DNA of 64,000 bases from Chaetorhynchus papuensis (lineage: Eukaryota; Chordata; Aves; Passeriformes; Rhipiduridae). The position numbers and the translations under genes are program-made. The notes beneath the pieces were generated by a model. It was not told the origin of the DNA, did not search any database, and saw only the letters and a list, made by a program, of their open reading frames with translations. The DNA is taken from contig VWYX01000860.1 in the NCBI GenBank assembly GCA_013396525.1, positions 186,984 through 250,983 on the forward strand, read 5' to 3'. Shown here piece by piece: positions 46,628 to 60,154 of this stretch; position 1 is the first letter of the stretch; every line of letters starts with the position of its first letter.

Positions 46628-48756
46628 ACACCTGTAGGTGCCCCCACCCTTTCCCCACCTCACCTTTGGGGATGAACAACTCCAGAGTTGGGATTTGCTG
46701 CCTTCTGCACCCAGACTGGCTCTTGGTGCAGTTACTGCTGGGCTCCTTCAAAGCACAGCTTGAGCACTGCAGCCTGCTCTGCTGCCAGGGAATTTTGGCA
46801 TTCCTGTGTGAGTGAAGTCACCCAGGAACATGTTTTAGTTGCTGTTTTTTGAGGCTCCAGATCCTGTCAGTGCCTGGAAACAACACGCCTGGGGCTGGCT
46901 CTGGGCTCCCTACCCAGAGAAGCCCCTTTGTAGGAGCTTCACAGGTGAGCATCAGCCCTGCTCATCCTGAAGGGCCTGGGGAGCTGCTGGATCATCCCTG
47001 CTCCCACTTCCCCACCACGAGCTCCTCAGCTTTGCCTCAGGGGTATGAACCCTACCTGGACAGACTTGAGGTGGGGAGGAGTCCTCAGAGCTCATTAGGA
47101 TTTCTGGGCTCTCCAAATCAGAAACTCTCTGTGCTCCCAGTGCCCAGAGGGCCTGGGCAGAGCCAGGGTCTGTTGCAGGGGAATGGAGCTGGGAGCAGCT
47201 CTGGCCGAGGTTGTGCCGTGACAGCTGAGGGAGCCCCGTGCCCCTGTGGGCCCCGTGGTGCTTAATGAACACCTTGTTCACATCCCTGGTGCCTTGTAGC
47301 TGCTCTGCTGTCAGAAAACGAGCAGGTCCTGGCTAACGAGCACAGCTTGGGGTTGTTCTGAGCCTGATCTGACTTGTGCTGGCTTTGCTCTGATCAGTGC
47401 CTGGGCACCCTCACCTCTGCTGGGGACACGGGGCTGCTGCCAGCCTGCCACAGGACACAGAGAAATCGGGTGTCTGGGAGGGGCTGGGGCTGCTCCGGGC
47501 TCATCTGCCCTGGGGGATGCCTTTTACTGCCTTTTACTGCCCTGCAGCCCATCCCCTCCCTTCTTTAGGCCTGGTTTAAGTTTGCAGGTGTTTAGGGAGC
47601 AGTGCTGGTCTGGCACGGCATTAACCCAGCTGTGGCTGGCAGTGTGACACCCCTGCTGAACCCGCTGGGTCCTTCCCCCTCCTCTCTGCACTCTCTGAGC
47701 TTTCCCTTCAGGAATAAGTACTTTGGGAGGGGAAAAGAAAAAGACATGAAATATTTGGGTGAACATCTGCCAGCATTTCTGAGTGCTGCCATAAGACCCT
47801 TGCAGCAAACTGGTCTGAATGGGAGACCTGGGCTTAGGAGGAGGGTTTGGTGCTGGGAAAAGGTGGCACAGGGTGGGCTCCTCACCCAGAGCAGCCTCCA
47901 CAGAGGCTCCTCACCCCCTGCAGAGAGGGAGGCTCAGGTTTGCTCTGTCAATCCTTGCCAAAGTCACCGCTGGGACTGTTTGGAAGGAGCTCTTCCCTGT
48001 GCTGAGCAGGGGATTGGTGCCTGCAGAGGCCCTGGGTCCCCTGTCACCAGCACTGGCAGCACCAGCACAGCTCTGTTCTGCTGGCAGTGAGAAGAGGCAT
48101 CGATCACAGCCCCACATGTGCACCCTGACTGCCTTCCCGGGCTCCCTGTTTATCGCTGCTGCTCTGTCAAGCCCAGCCCTGGGAGGAAAGAGCAGCTAAC
48201 AGGTTTCCAAGATTCTCCACAAATGGGATTTAATGGCCACATGATCCTGTGGTTCTGGCTTCTTTTTTAGGGGAAAGTTCTTTTTTTTTTTTCCTGTTGC
48301 AATGACAGAACTTTTTCTCGAGGTGTGGGAAGTCAGCTGAGGCAGGGTGCCAAGGAATCGTGAATTTCTCTCGGTACAAAATCCATGCAGGCAGAACTGA
48401 AAACCGGGAGAGCTGCAGGCTCCAGGGAAGTTTCAGATTCTGAACTGTGGCAGTCCTGAGTGGGACTGCAGTTGAACCATTAAATGTGTCAAGAACATTT
48501 GCGGCCAAAACAGAGGCAGAAGCAAAGGCTGGCACTGAGAAAGGTTTGGGGATGAAGTTTGATGTATTTTGCTCCAAGTTTGGAGGAATTGGGAGGCTCC
48601 CTGGTGGGCTGTGTGCACTGGAAGGGACAAGAAGGCAGATCATGGTATGGAGCTGTTGGGATGGAGGAGTTGATGCAGGAGAATGGGAGTGTTAAAAGCT
48701 GCTCTTCCCTGCATGTGTTGGAATTTCACAGAGAGATCAAACCTTGGTCTTTCCAC
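46628..48756. other. 3' intron, nothing recognised
   Basis: GC-rich unique-looking sequence with no coding exon. The T-run at 48280-48292 and A/T-poor flanks show no element I can name. Confidence 0.55.
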
Positions 48757-49095
48757 CATCCCAGGCTGCTCCAAGCCCTGTCCAGCCTGGTCTTGGACAC
48801 TGCCAGGGATCCAGGGACAGCCACAGCTGCTCTGGGCAGCCTCCCAGGGAACAATTCCTTCCCAATACCCCATCCAGCCCTGCCCTCTGGCAGTGGGAAG
48901 CCATTCCCTGTGTCCAGTCCCCCCAGTTCCTGATGCAGGGTCCCTCTCTGCCTTCCCTGTGGCTCCTCCAGACCCTGGGAGGGGCTGTGAGGTCTCCACA
49001 CAACCTCCTCCTCCCCAGGCTGAACAATCCCAGCTTTCCCAGCCTCTGTCCATAGGGGAGGTGCTCCAGTCCCCCCATTAACCTCATACAGCACC
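48757..49095 (-). mobile_element. CR1 LINE fragment, antisense
   Basis: Runs from ccatcccaggctgctccaag through gggaacaattccttcccaat, ccattccctgtgtccagtcc and aggctgaacaatcccagctt. The 3'-most CR1 bases are missing, so the end near exonic 3' sequence is truncated or diverged. Confidence 0.88.
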
Positions 49096-52000
49096 TCCCC
49101 TGAGCCTCCCTCTCTTTCCCAGGGAATTGGGATATCTCAGTGCATTGCTGGCTTCTTCTTGGGGAAGGAAAGGGATGGGAACACTTGCTGAGAGCTCTAT
49201 CAGCCCCGTGTTTGGGCTTATCTCTCTGCTCCAGTTGACAGCTGCGTGGGTATCATCTCCAGAGCAGAAAACAAACAAATCCAGGAGCTGTGAGTTCTGT
49301 ATTTTCCCTGTGTCCGCAGGCAGCTGCACTTGTGTGTGGGCAGTCATGGGTTTGTCACTTTTCTGAGAGGGAACAAAATGAAAAATCTGGTTTTCTCTGA
49401 GATGACAAAGTCTGCTGAAGCTCTTTCCCCATCCTCAGAGTGAATTTCAGAATCTAGGTCTGTCTAATCCACCAGATGTTTTGTTTTCTTTGTGTTGCAA
49501 AGCCCTCTGTCCACTGGTCACCAAATGCCTTGTGTCCACTGGAATATTTCTGCTGGAAGAACACGTGGCTGGAAGGAGAGAGAAGCACACAGGGTGCAGT
49601 GTTAAGGGTGGGGAGCTGAGCTCTGGCTGAAGACGCTCTAAAAATAAAGTGGAAAGGAAGGAGAGGAGAGATCCCAGTTCCTCTTGGAACAGGACTGAGG
49701 AGATGGAGGAAGCAGATGGCTGCTTTGCTGGATTGTTCCATCTGATTTGGGGATGGGAAGCTGCAGTTACTGCCAGGAGAAATCACTTGGGAATTCATGG
49801 GAACAAGGATACCACAGGATTAGCAGTTTTTGTGGGCTGTGGCACCAAGCTGGTGGTGCCTCCACATCTTCCATCCAAAGGGGCTCTCAGCCCTGTCCAA
49901 GATTTCCAGGCAGGGGGAAAAAAGCAAAAGCAAGCAAAGCAAGGGGCTGTGCAGCCCTAGCAGTGCTCAGGGCTCACAGCAGGGCCACGTTTTCCATTTT
50001 AGCAGGGCAGACGATGTCGTTTGAGTGCTTATTTTCCAGGGAGCAGAGCTTCCCTTGGCCCAGCTGGCCATAAATCAGCCCACGTTCCCTGTGTGCCTGC
50101 AGAAGTGGCTTCGTTTCAGCTCTGAGGGAGAATTTGCTGCCCCTGCAGTCGTTTCTTTCTCAGCTTTTGTGAAACAAGCTTTAATACAGAAATAAATCAT
50201 CAGAGCATTACTAAATTAAAACTAAGCACAGAAGCAGACAGAGCTGCCAAGCTAAGGTTAAGCTTGGAGCAGGAGATCAGATTCTGGTTTCATCAGTCTT
50301 TCCTCCCACTCTTTGCTTAATTTGGTACTTAAACGAGCCTAATAACCGTTGCAGAGCTCTGCACACCCAGCTGCTTTGGAGAGCAGTCTCCTGGTCCTCA
50401 TGTTCTTATTTTGGGTCACACACATCACTGCACTGATGTGCTGGAGCTGTACTTGTAGATGCCACAGTTTATTGGGATGCAGAAGGATTCCACTTGCTTG
50501 GAGCAGAGATTAGCATCAAATTTACCTCCTTCCCTGGGAGCAAAGAGGAGCATTTCCAGTCCACTGGCAGGTGTTGGGTTGGCTTTGTTTGCTCTCATAC
50601 CTGACCCCAGCTCACTTTTGAAGAGCCTTGAAGCAACAGCGTCATCAAGGGGAAAAGTCATCGTCACTGACAGGGAACTGGGAACTTCCCAGGGACAGAC
50701 TGGCAAAGGGATGGAGGGGCCTGGTGGTCACTGGTGCTGCCAGAGATTTACAAAAATGTGCCCAGAGTAGGGGAGGGTGGGGAGGGGCTGGCACAGAGCA
50801 GCTGTGGCTGCCCCTGGATACCTGGCAGTGTCCCAGGCCAGGCTGGACGGGGCTTGGAGCAGCCTGGGACAGTGGAAGGTGTCCCTGCCCATGGCAGGGG
50901 GTGGAATGAGGTGGTTTTTAATGCCCCTCCCAACCCAAACCATTCCAGGATTCTGTGTTTCATTCCCAGTCTGAGAGCCCGGAGCTGGTGTTTGAATTTC
51001 ACAAACACTCTGTCCCTTTCAAAGCCTCGTCCTTAATTCCTCTCCCCCTCCTTTCCCAGCACTTCAAGGAATGGGATGATATTTTCACCCCGTTTTTCCT
51101 CTTTATTTTACTGAAAGTTCACTGTGGCAAAATCCTTGAGCACGTTCCTGCCTTGGAGAGCTAAAAGGAATCTCCAAGTGGTGCTGGATGTGATCCATGG
51201 GATCCATCCAGGACTTTGCTGAGTGCTGCCCACTGTTTGCAATGCTCTGTGCAGGTCCCTTTGCTCTTGGTTTTCCGTACTCTCCATTGGCTGTGTGATG
51301 CCATTGCCAAACAAATGAGATGATAATTAGCATAGCAACATCAGAGGAAGTTGATTTTCCGTCTGTAATAGGGATGATGATAATTAAACATGCATGACCT
51401 CATTGGGTTGAATAGGAATCAATTCAAATTAAAGCTTGCTGGGGATTCTTTTCCTCCTGTGAAATTTTTCAGAGAAAGCAAGAACACCATAACAAGTCCT
51501 AATGAAAGGAAGTTGGGCTGATTTGCACCCTCAGTATTAAAAAATGAAAAAGTTGGGAGATTTTTCAGGGATGGAACATTTGATGGTATCTCCCCTGCTC
51601 TGCTTCAGCCGTGGGTAAATGCCCATTTTGATGAAGTTTTTCATTTGGAAAAACAAAGTTCGGAACTTTCCAGCTGTTTAGAAAAACTCAGCTCAAACAC
51701 GTGGAAATGCCTCCCCAGTCTGTGTCCAGAGAGGCTCTGTGGCCAGCAGGGCACATAAATTAGTTTTGTAACATGTTTTAATTCCCTGTGCATGAGTGAA
51801 CGCTGCACTGGAGCAACTCCTTTTAAAGGGAACAGATTTGTTCTTGTGGAGATGGAACAACAGAAGGGTTAAAGTTGGAAGCCCAAGTCTGCGGCCCCAG
51901 AAAGGAGCTGGTGTTGGCCTCTCTCTCAGCCAGAGTGGTGGGACCTGAGAGACTCCTCTGGAGTGCAGGTGGGAAAGTCTTGGGTTAAATTCCTTCTTTT

Positions 52001-52392
52001 TGCCATTTTTTTTTTCCAGAATGAAGTTTCAGTGGTGCCTCAGCAGCTGCAGCCAAGCTTGCCCAGAGCTCCTGGGTTTGGGTTTTGGGAGAGGGGTGAA
52101 ACCTCTCAGACTGCAGGCTGGTGTGGGTCAGAGCCGGGAGCTGAAGGATGGGAAACCAAAGCTTGGGCAGTGCCAGGTCCGTGTTCTGTGTTTTGGGGTT
52201 TGGTTGGAGCCCTTCGAACCTGTGGCGTTCATCAAACATGGGAAGGGGTTGGAAGCAGGATCCTCTCACAGCCACCGTGGTGGGGCTGCACAGGGATCTG
52301 CTGGAGGCAGCTGATGCTTCCCATTTCTCATAAACATCCTGAACAAGGCACTGCACTGGGACAGGGCTGTCCTTTGGAAAGGGCCACTGAGG
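49096..52392. other. 3' intron, partly AT-rich
   Basis: Apart from the CR1 at 50777, this has AT-rich repeat-free segments at about 50150-50350 and 51290-51560 (gatgatgataattaaacatg, caattcaaattaaagcttgc) that could be conserved non-coding sequence. No exon. Confidence 0.5.
50777..50962 (+). mobile_element. CR1 LINE 3'-end fragment
   Basis: Sense fragment with tggctgcccctggatacctg, ggcttggagcagcctgggac and the terminus aaaccattccaggattctgt. Confidence 0.9.
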
Positions 52393-52620
52393 GAACAGCC
52401 CAGCCTGAGGCTCAGGTTGGACAGCAGCAGGAATTTCCCCATGGAAAGGGTGCTCAGGCCTTGGCAGGGGCTGCCCAGGGAGGTTTGGAGTCCCCATCCC
52501 TGGAGGTGCCCAAGGAAGGCCTGGAGGTGGCACTGAGTGCCCTGGGCTGGGGACAAGGTGGGGATTGGGCACAGGGTGGTCTAGGGCAGCTTTTCCAACC
52601 TCAGTGATTCTGGGATTTTC
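52393..52620 (+). mobile_element. CR1 LINE 3'-end fragment
   Basis: Sense fragment with cctgaggctcaggttggaca, ggaatttccccatggaaagg, ccccatccctggaggtgccc and the terminus ttccaacctcagtgattctg. Confidence 0.88.
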
Positions 52621-53647
52621 TCATCTTTCCCCTTTCCCTAGGGGAAAAACCAATAAATCTTACATCCAGTCAGAGTGAAACAAATGCTGAAATCCTTCTT
52701 TTTTCTCCTCTTTGGAAAAGTTTTGTTTCTTCCCCGTCCCCAGCCATTGGTGTCATTGGGTGTGGTGACATTTGTGTGTGGTGGGAGGTGGTGGCTTAAA
52801 TTCCAAGTGTGGCCTCTGGTTGCTGTTGGGATTTGACACTTTTTTTACACCTGTGATGGGGCCACTTCTGACTCAGATTCTCAGATTGCCCCATGTCTGA
52901 TAAATGACACAACACTCGGTCGTGTCTGTGCAGGTGACACTCAAACCACGGCGTGAGAGGTGAGCACACCAAATGTGTGACCAAACACTGCCCTGGCTTT
53001 GGTGTGGATACATCCATTTAAACTTCCATGCTTTCCACGTGGATTTTTTCATCTGCCACGAGCATCCCTGTGAACATGGGGAAGTGTTCCTGAGGAGAGA
53101 TGCAAGATGCATCTCTGATAGTTTAAACTAGCAAATCCCAGCTTTATTTAGTTTTCATCTCATCCTGGCTTTGCCTCATTTAGGCTCCGTTTCTGCAAGA
53201 CAGGGCAGTCAGAGCTGGGTGTGATGGGTTTATTTTCTGTATCCTCATAGGCTTGGCTGGAAACGCAGGAAGTTCTATCCACAGGCATCGGCTAAAAGGA
53301 GTTTCTGGGGCTGCAGGGATCCCCCCACTGAGTACAGATGAAGGCAGCACAAAAGGCTCAGTCCCTGGTTGGAACATTCCTGCTGCCTTTCCATGTGCCA
53401 GCCTTCCTCCTGCATTTGGCCATGGAGCTGCACAGAGGGCAGCTCCTGCCAGTGGCTTTCCAAGAGGGAAGAATACAGCCAAGGCTCCTTCAGGCACTTC
53501 CTACCCAGTGGTTTTCAGTCACACCCCATGGAGTTGTTCACTGAATGCCCTGGGTTGGGACCCAGCCCCGTGGAGGCAGTGGGGCTGTGTTTGTGTTCCC
53601 CCACAGGGACGTGGGTCCTCTCTACAGCACCATAAAACAGTCCCTGG

Positions 53648-53745
53648 ACAGAATATCCTGAGCTGGAATGAGCTCACCAGGATCAGCAGAGTCCAGCTGC
53701 ACTGGACAGCCCCAAGAATCCCACCCCGTGCTCGAGAGCGGTGTC
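53648..53745 (-). mobile_element. Possible CR1 remnant, antisense
   Basis: Contains atcctgagctggaatgagct, then caccaggatcagcagagtcc, resembling the antisense CR1 phrase that ends in gagtccaactc. Short and diverged. Confidence 0.5.
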
Positions 53746-54224
53746 CAAAGGGTGCCATTTTCTGAGCTCATGCACGGTTTTGTGGGGAAAAGGGGCCAGT
53801 GACAACTCCAGAGGGTTTCACTGCCTCCCTGCTCCTCATCAGGTGGAGTTCTCAGTGCCCCCTGTAGAAGAAGGACTTATCCTGGAGCAGCTCCTCCCTC
53901 AGTCCCTGGGGGCTCAGCACCTGCTGCCATCCCACAGGTGTGGGCAGGGCCCCTCTGCCTGCACGGGGCTCACAGGGCCAAGAGGGGATTCCTGGGGGGT
54001 CAGCACAGCTCCCACAGGTTCCTTGGCCTGACAGCAGGGAAGAACCATCCCATGGTTATGTCACGCATTTGCTGTTGTCTCGTGTGAGGGCAATGGGTGA
54101 ATCCCCAGCTGGGCTGGGCTGCTGCCATCCCGTGTGGCCTCTTCTTGGGGTGGAAAAAAACAGAGTTGAGTCAACAGGAGAAGATTTGCTGTGCCAGTGG
54201 TTCGGAGAGGTGGGGAACCACAGG

Positions 54225-54475
54225 CTGGGTCAGGGTGGAGGGGACCCCAGAGGGTCACTGGTGCCACCTCCCTGCTCAGGCAGGGCCATCCCAGAGCACA
54301 GGGCACAGGATTGTGTCCAGAGGGCTCTGCAATATCCCCGCTGAGGGAGACTCCAGCCCCTCCCTGGGCAGCCTGTTCAGGGCTGGGCACTGCCCAGGGC
54401 AGGAGTTGTGCCTCCTGTGCAGGGCAATTGCTGGGCTCAGGCCCTGCCCGTTGCTCTGGTGCCACTGCTGGGCAC
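54225..54475 (-). mobile_element. CR1 LINE fragment, antisense
   Basis: Contains gagactccagcccctccctg, ggcagcctgttcagggctgg and gcaggagttgtgcctcctgt, which is the segment of CR1 just upstream of its 3' block in antisense. Both ends are diffuse. Confidence 0.7.
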
Positions 54476-55367
54476 TTTTAACTCCTGAGCTGCCCCGGCC
54501 TTGCTGCAGGAGCTGCAGGAGTTGTGCCCACAAGGTGTGCTCACCATCCCATGGCGTTTTTCTGGGCAGAGGAAGTTAAACTTGTCCATTTGAAGGGGGA
54601 TTTATAAAACACAATGAATTCCATGAGAGCTGAGAGCTGCATTGGGCTGGAGGATCAGAGGACGAGGTGTAACAGGACCTGGAGCTGTTCATTAGGACAG
54701 ATCTTGGAGAGGAGTTCTCTCTTCTGCCTCTTAATTGCCCAATCAAGGCCGGGACCAGAAAGGCAGGATGCAAGTGAGTGCTGCTGCCCAAGATGCTGCT
54801 CTAATTAGAGCAGTCCCTGAACCTCATCCAGACTTACAGTGTAGTATCAATTCAGGTTAAATTGGGAAACTGAGCAGAAAATTGCTGTCTGGTGTTTGGA
54901 GTGGTTTCTGCATCTTAACATTATCTGATATTGTATCATTATGTACTGATGCAAAATGCCAACGAGTAATGGCAGAGCCCTGCAAGTAATGACACCGGCA
55001 TGGGAGAGCAGGAAATAGTGAGAGAAATTTAATTTCTTATGCAGTTTCATGAAATAGAGTCAACTCAGGTACACACTTGTTCAGATTAAATATAATGATG
55101 TGTGTCTGCAGCCCGGGTCTGCCGGGAATGCACATCCAGAGGCTGGGGATGCAGGGGGGAGAGTTGCCATGGAAATGCAGCCAATGTCACACTTGCAGCG
55201 CGTTGCAAATGGCTCATGTGTCATGGCTCATTTTCCAGAAGAAGCAGGGAAAACGGGGAATTAAGGGAAAACATCTTTAAATGCTCACAGCAAGGCACGG
55301 CCGGGACCGTGCGGGGACAAATGTTGGGAGCTGTGAGTGTTTGTGGGGAGAACTTTCATGTTTTATC

Positions 55368-55505
55368 CCAGACTGGTTTGGGCTGGAAGAGACCTTAAAG
55401 CCCATCCAGTGCCACCCCTGCCATGGGCAGGGGCACCTCCCACTGTCCCAGGTTGCTCCAAGCCCCAGTGTCCAGCCTGGCCTGGGACACTGCCAGGGGT
55501 GTGGA
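55368..55505 (-). mobile_element. CR1 LINE 3'-end fragment, antisense
   Basis: Contains ggtttgggctggaagagacc, aaagcccatccagtgccacc, ccatgggcaggggcacctcc and ends at gacactgccaggggtg. Clear antisense copy. Confidence 0.9.
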
Positions 55506-55919
55506 TACCTCTCCCTCTCCATCTGGAGCACAGCTCCATGGAACACGGCTCCCACCCCACACGCAGCCAGCCCAAGGATGTGTGGGATTGGCAGGACAAG
55601 AGGAAGGAGGGGGTGGCTCTGACCCCACAGCTCCTGTTCCCGGGCTGGGAGCAGGGAGTGATGGAGCCCAAAGCACAAAGGGAGCCCCAAGCACGTCTGT
55701 GGCAGGGCTTTGAAGCATTCCTGGGATCCTGCCTGACCCCTTCTCCTTCCTCCTGCTGGGACAGCACAGCTGGAACACCCCTGGGCTGGCTGGGCTTCCC
55801 CTCCCTGCCCTCAGGGGACTGCACAGGACATCAGCTTTCCCTCACTTTGCTCCTTCCAAGCCCTTGGCAGCCCAGTTCCTGCAGTTGCCTGTTCTTCCTG
55901 AGTTGCCTGAGCTGTGCCA

Positions 55920-57464
55920 GATGATCCAGGGTTATTGCTGGATCTGTCCTCTAACTGGGAATTCAGTTGCTGGCTCTTGTGTGGACTAACCCAGCTCTCG
56001 CTTTAAAATTGGATGAAGTGCTCAAGGGTATTTTTCTTATTTTGTTCTGATTTTTGGGGGGAATAATGGTTTTGCCGTGCAAAAATAAATGAGGCTGGTA
56101 GACAAACAGCTTGGGTTGTTAGAGCCTCCCTCCAAGTAATTATGGTGTAATTCAGGCCTCTGAAATAAGAAGCAAACAATAAATAAATGATTAACCTGTC
56201 TTTAGAGTGTTGAAATCTCTATGTAATTTAAGGCTGTAGTGGGTAAATAGGAGCAAATGCGTGTTTGAACAGGCAATAGAGGAGTGACAGGAGGATCAGG
56301 GAACCAGAATCCATGAGAATTCCCAGCTCAGGACCTGCCCAGCTGCTGCCTGGGGTCAGTTATCTGTCCCTGGTATCAATTTCCCTGTGGGGTGGGTGTA
56401 ACAGCCCGGGGCTCAGGTGTGTTTGAGGTGATTTCTGGGGTGTGAACTGGGAGCTCTTTGAAGAGCAGAGCCATTTCTGTATGCAGAGAAATGGAGGAGC
56501 TGGCCAGTTCCTCCCTGGTGGAGAAGGCACCGGTGCTGCTGTGCACAGAGGGGAGCTCAGGGAGGATTTGGGCTGTTTGGTTGGAATGGGACTCAGTCCT
56601 CACCCTCACGAGGCCTCCACTGTGCCTTTTACAGACCAACTGCCCGGGGCTGAGGTCTGCAGAGCCAGAGGGTCCCTGGCACAGCCCATGGGTGCTCATG
56701 CTGTGGGAGGGGAGGGAGGCACAGAGGGGAAAATGCACATCCTCCCTTTCCCTCTATCCTCCCTTTCCCTCCATCCTTCCCTTTCCCTCCATCCTCCCTT
56801 TCCCTCCATCCTTCCCTTTCCCTCCATCCTCCCTTTCCTTCCCCTCTCTCCCACTCTGAGCAACCTGTGACCTCCAGCCCCCTGAGGTGAGAAGTGACTC
56901 AAACTGGAATGTAAAGCTTGGTCCCCTCTCTGTGAGCTCTGGGTTCTGTCAGCTGCCAGGTCCCACCCGGGTGTGAGCTGGGCAGGTGTCCCAGGGCTGC
57001 AGCTCCAGGGAGAGTTTATTCTCTAAAGCAAGGTGATGCTCCTTAAAATGAAGTGTCATTTCTCTCTTCTTGCTGATGTATTTCCTTGAAAAGCAAAGAA
57101 AGGCTGCAGAAGAAAATTGAGTGGAGTTCCTGCCGAATTCAAACACACTGTAGTGATAAATATGGTTCTGAATAAACCTCCTTGTAGTCACAAATCAATT
57201 AATCTTTTTTTCCCTGTGTGCTCCATCCTAAGGATTTACTTTCTCATTGAGCTTTCTGAGCTCGTGCGGTGCCTAATTCCTCACCTGGATAAATAACTGG
57301 TGGCATTTTTATTCCACAGCAAACCAGCATTATCTTTCTTGCTGTGTACAAGCAAAGGGAATTTTATTTATTTGTTTCTTTATTTTCCCCAGAGCAAACT
57401 CTGGGAGCTGGGGCTTGGAACAAAGCAGAGTTCAGGGCTTGCTGAGGAGCAGCTCTGACACGGT
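55920..57464. other. 3' intron, AT-rich segments
   Basis: AT-rich stretches at 55980-56290 and 56990-57380 carry no recognised repeat or exon. The pyrimidine repeat at 56742 lies between them. Confidence 0.5.
56742..56846. repeat. Pyrimidine-rich 17/18-bp tandem repeat
   Basis: About six units of ccctttccctccatcctt alternating with a form one base shorter. Pyrimidines are on the gene's sense strand. Confidence 0.92.
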
Positions 57465-57590
57465 TCAAGGAGCATTTGGGCAACGCTCTTGGGGACAGGG
57501 GGGGATTATTGGGGTGTCTGTGCAGGGCCAGGAGCTGCACTGGATGATCCCTGTGGGGCTTTTCCAGCCCAGGATACTCTGATTCCTTGA
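57465..57590 (+). mobile_element. CR1 LINE 3'-end fragment
   Basis: Contains gttcaaggagcatttgggca, attattggggtgtctgtgca, ctggatgatccctgtggggc and the terminus aggatactctgattcc. Same subtype as 27391 and 44514. Confidence 0.82.
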
Positions 57591-58124
57591 GCAGCCTCAG
57601 AAGACAAGGGGTCTCCTCCATGAGTTTACTGGAGCCCTTTGGTTCGCCAGACCCCCCCTTGGCTGAGGATGCACCGTGGATTTTTAGGGAAGGGCTGTCC
57701 CACAGTTTGGGCAGAGCTCTTTCCTGCTCTTCTCCTGCTCAGAGCCAGCCTAAAGCCCTGCAGGGAGTTCAGCTCAGGGCTGGGGTGAGCAGGGACAGAG
57801 CAGAAACTTCCCACCTTGTGTGGCTGGAGCTCTTTCTTCAGCCTTCTGCTTCTCTGGGGGTGAGTTAAAAATAGAGATTAAAGAAGACCAAGCACATGAT
57901 TGAGTGTGAAGCTCCCGTGTGCTCAGTGGCACCTGGAGCTGCAGCACATCCTCAGCCTGGGCTGCTCTGCAGGGACAGAGACTCTGCAGTGAGCCCAGAG
58001 CAGGTGGCTGAGTGTCAGATCCAGAGTTCTGGGCAGGGGCTGGGAGCAGGGCAGAGCTGACCTGGGAATTCATCAGGAATTGAACTGGAATGGGAGAAAT
58101 GCTGGGTGTGAAAAGAGCAATGGA

Positions 58125-58508
58125 GCTGGGAAGGAGCTGGGAAGGGGCTGGAGCCCCAGGAGTGGCTGAGGGAGCTGGGAAAGGGGCTCAGCCTGGAGCA
58201 AAGGAGGCTCAGGGGGGACCTTGTGGCTCTGCACAACTCCCTGACAGGAGGGGGCAGCCGGGGGGGGTCGGGCTCTGCTGCCAGGGAACAGGGACAGGAG
58301 GAGAGGGAACGGCCTCAGGCTGGGCCAGGGGAGGCTCAGGGTGGATATTGGGCAATATTTCTTCATGAAAGGGTTGTCCAGAAGGGGTGGAGTCCCCATC
58401 CCTGGGGGGGTTTAACAGCCCCGTGGATGTGGCACTTGGGGGCAGTGCTGGGGAACAGTTGAACTCAATAAGCTTTTACAACCCAAAGAACTCCTTGATT
58501 TTATCCTG
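58125..58508 (+). mobile_element. CR1 LINE 3'-end fragment (GGGGGCAGCC subtype)
   Basis: Sense CR1 with ctcaggggggaccttgtggc, gacaggagggggcagccggg and ccccatccctgggggggttt. The diverged terminus is aactcaataagcttttacaa. It is a longer member of the same subtype as 16207. Confidence 0.9.
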
Positions 58509-60154
58509 ACCTCACCTGCCAGCACTACCTAGTGCCAGAGCCCCTCCTGAGCTCCAGCAGTGCAGGATATCCCTGCTGAGCTTTCAGCTCCCCTTGCCCA
58601 CACCCACATGAGGAGATGTGTGACAGCTCTGCCTCTGCTCCCTGCAAACACAGGGGAGACACTACAGGAAATAATCCATGGTCTTGTACTTCTGAGTGAA
58701 CTTAAAAAACTCATTCCAAAGGTCTGCTGGATGAGCAGCTCACTGAGAGATGCAAACATCACTGACTGGCTTCTTCAGTGCTTCTGCACGGTGAATTTTT
58801 CAGCTCTTTTCTGTTGTCTTTAACATGTGAGAGGTGGGATGAGGGTGATCAACATCCTCATCCCACAGCCTAAAAATGGAGTGGCCACTGGGTTCTTCCT
58901 TGCCCAGGTGGTGGAGGTGAAGGATGCTGCACAGAAGGGGACAAACTTTGGGAGTGCTGTGAGACTCTGGGCAATGGTAATGGATGGTAGAGAATTTATA
59001 TCCTGAATTATGAACCCCCTGCATGTTACCACTGGGGTTTGCCTCACAGAAATGTTTCTAAGAGGACGGGGACCAGAGCAGGAAGCTGGAAGTCAGTTTG
59101 CACAGGCCCCATGAGCTTTCCTTTCATCCCTTGTAGATGTGAAATATTGACTCAAGTTCTGAAATCCTGAGACATGGATATTTAAAATCTCTGAGGAGCT
59201 CTCCTGCTCTAAAAGATCATCTCTCATTAGCATCACATCAAGGATGCTCCCTGAAAAGAGGAATCTTCCCTGTGTGTCAGCACAGAGGGCCATTAAATGC
59301 CCTCCTTGGTTTCTGTACTGGGGTTTCTGAAGGAGAGGGTTGTTTGGGTTTTTTTGTCCTGTTCTGTGTGGGAGAGAAAAAAGGCAAGGGAGCATTAATT
59401 GCTCGCAAATGCTCTTTCAAAAGTCATGGAAAAGGTGAGCTCCTGGAAGGGGTCTTTGTGGAAGGTTTGGGTTTCCCACCACAGGATCTGGGCTTTAACC
59501 AGCAGGTGAGAAAAGCCTTCTGCTGCCTGTAGATGTGGCAGGGAACAAGGTGGGGTTGGGATGAGGCAGAGGATGCCAAGGGGTGGCTGGGTGAATCCTC
59601 TGTCTTGGAGAAGTGTCCTGCTGCCAGGATATCCTCTGCAGCACTGAGAGTCACGAGGTAAATTCACAGCAGTGAGGAACTGTCTGAAAATGACAAAGTT
59701 TGCCGGCTGCAAACATCAGTTACAGCCAGCAGCAAAGGGAAGCAGGAGCAGATGGTTCATAAAGCATTGTGGCAGCTCTAGGAGTTACCAGTTTAATTTA
59801 CTGGTGGCCTTTACTATCAGCTTGGCCAAGGGAGTCTCCTTTTGGTCCACAAGATCCATCTCCTCATCCTCCTTTTTGTGCTTTTTTGCCCTGGGAGGAA
59901 GGAGGGTGTTCAGCATCAGCCCCAAGCCCCGGTTGTGTTACCACATTCCCTCCTTGACGTGGTGATACCCTGGGGGAAGTTTTGTCTCTCTTTGTATCAC
60001 AGGACCTCCCACCAAGGTCCCAAAAGATTGGGCAGCCACGTGTGGAATCCGCAGCAGGAGCAGGCCATGATGCAAAGGCCTGGGAGTGGGAACAGCTGGA
60101 GAAAGGTGTTCCCAGGTGCAGTTAGGTGTCAGAGGTCCCCCAGGGCCACACATT
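58509..60154. other. 3' intron, nothing recognised
   Basis: Unique-looking sequence without a supported exon, RNA gene or repeat. Confidence 0.55.
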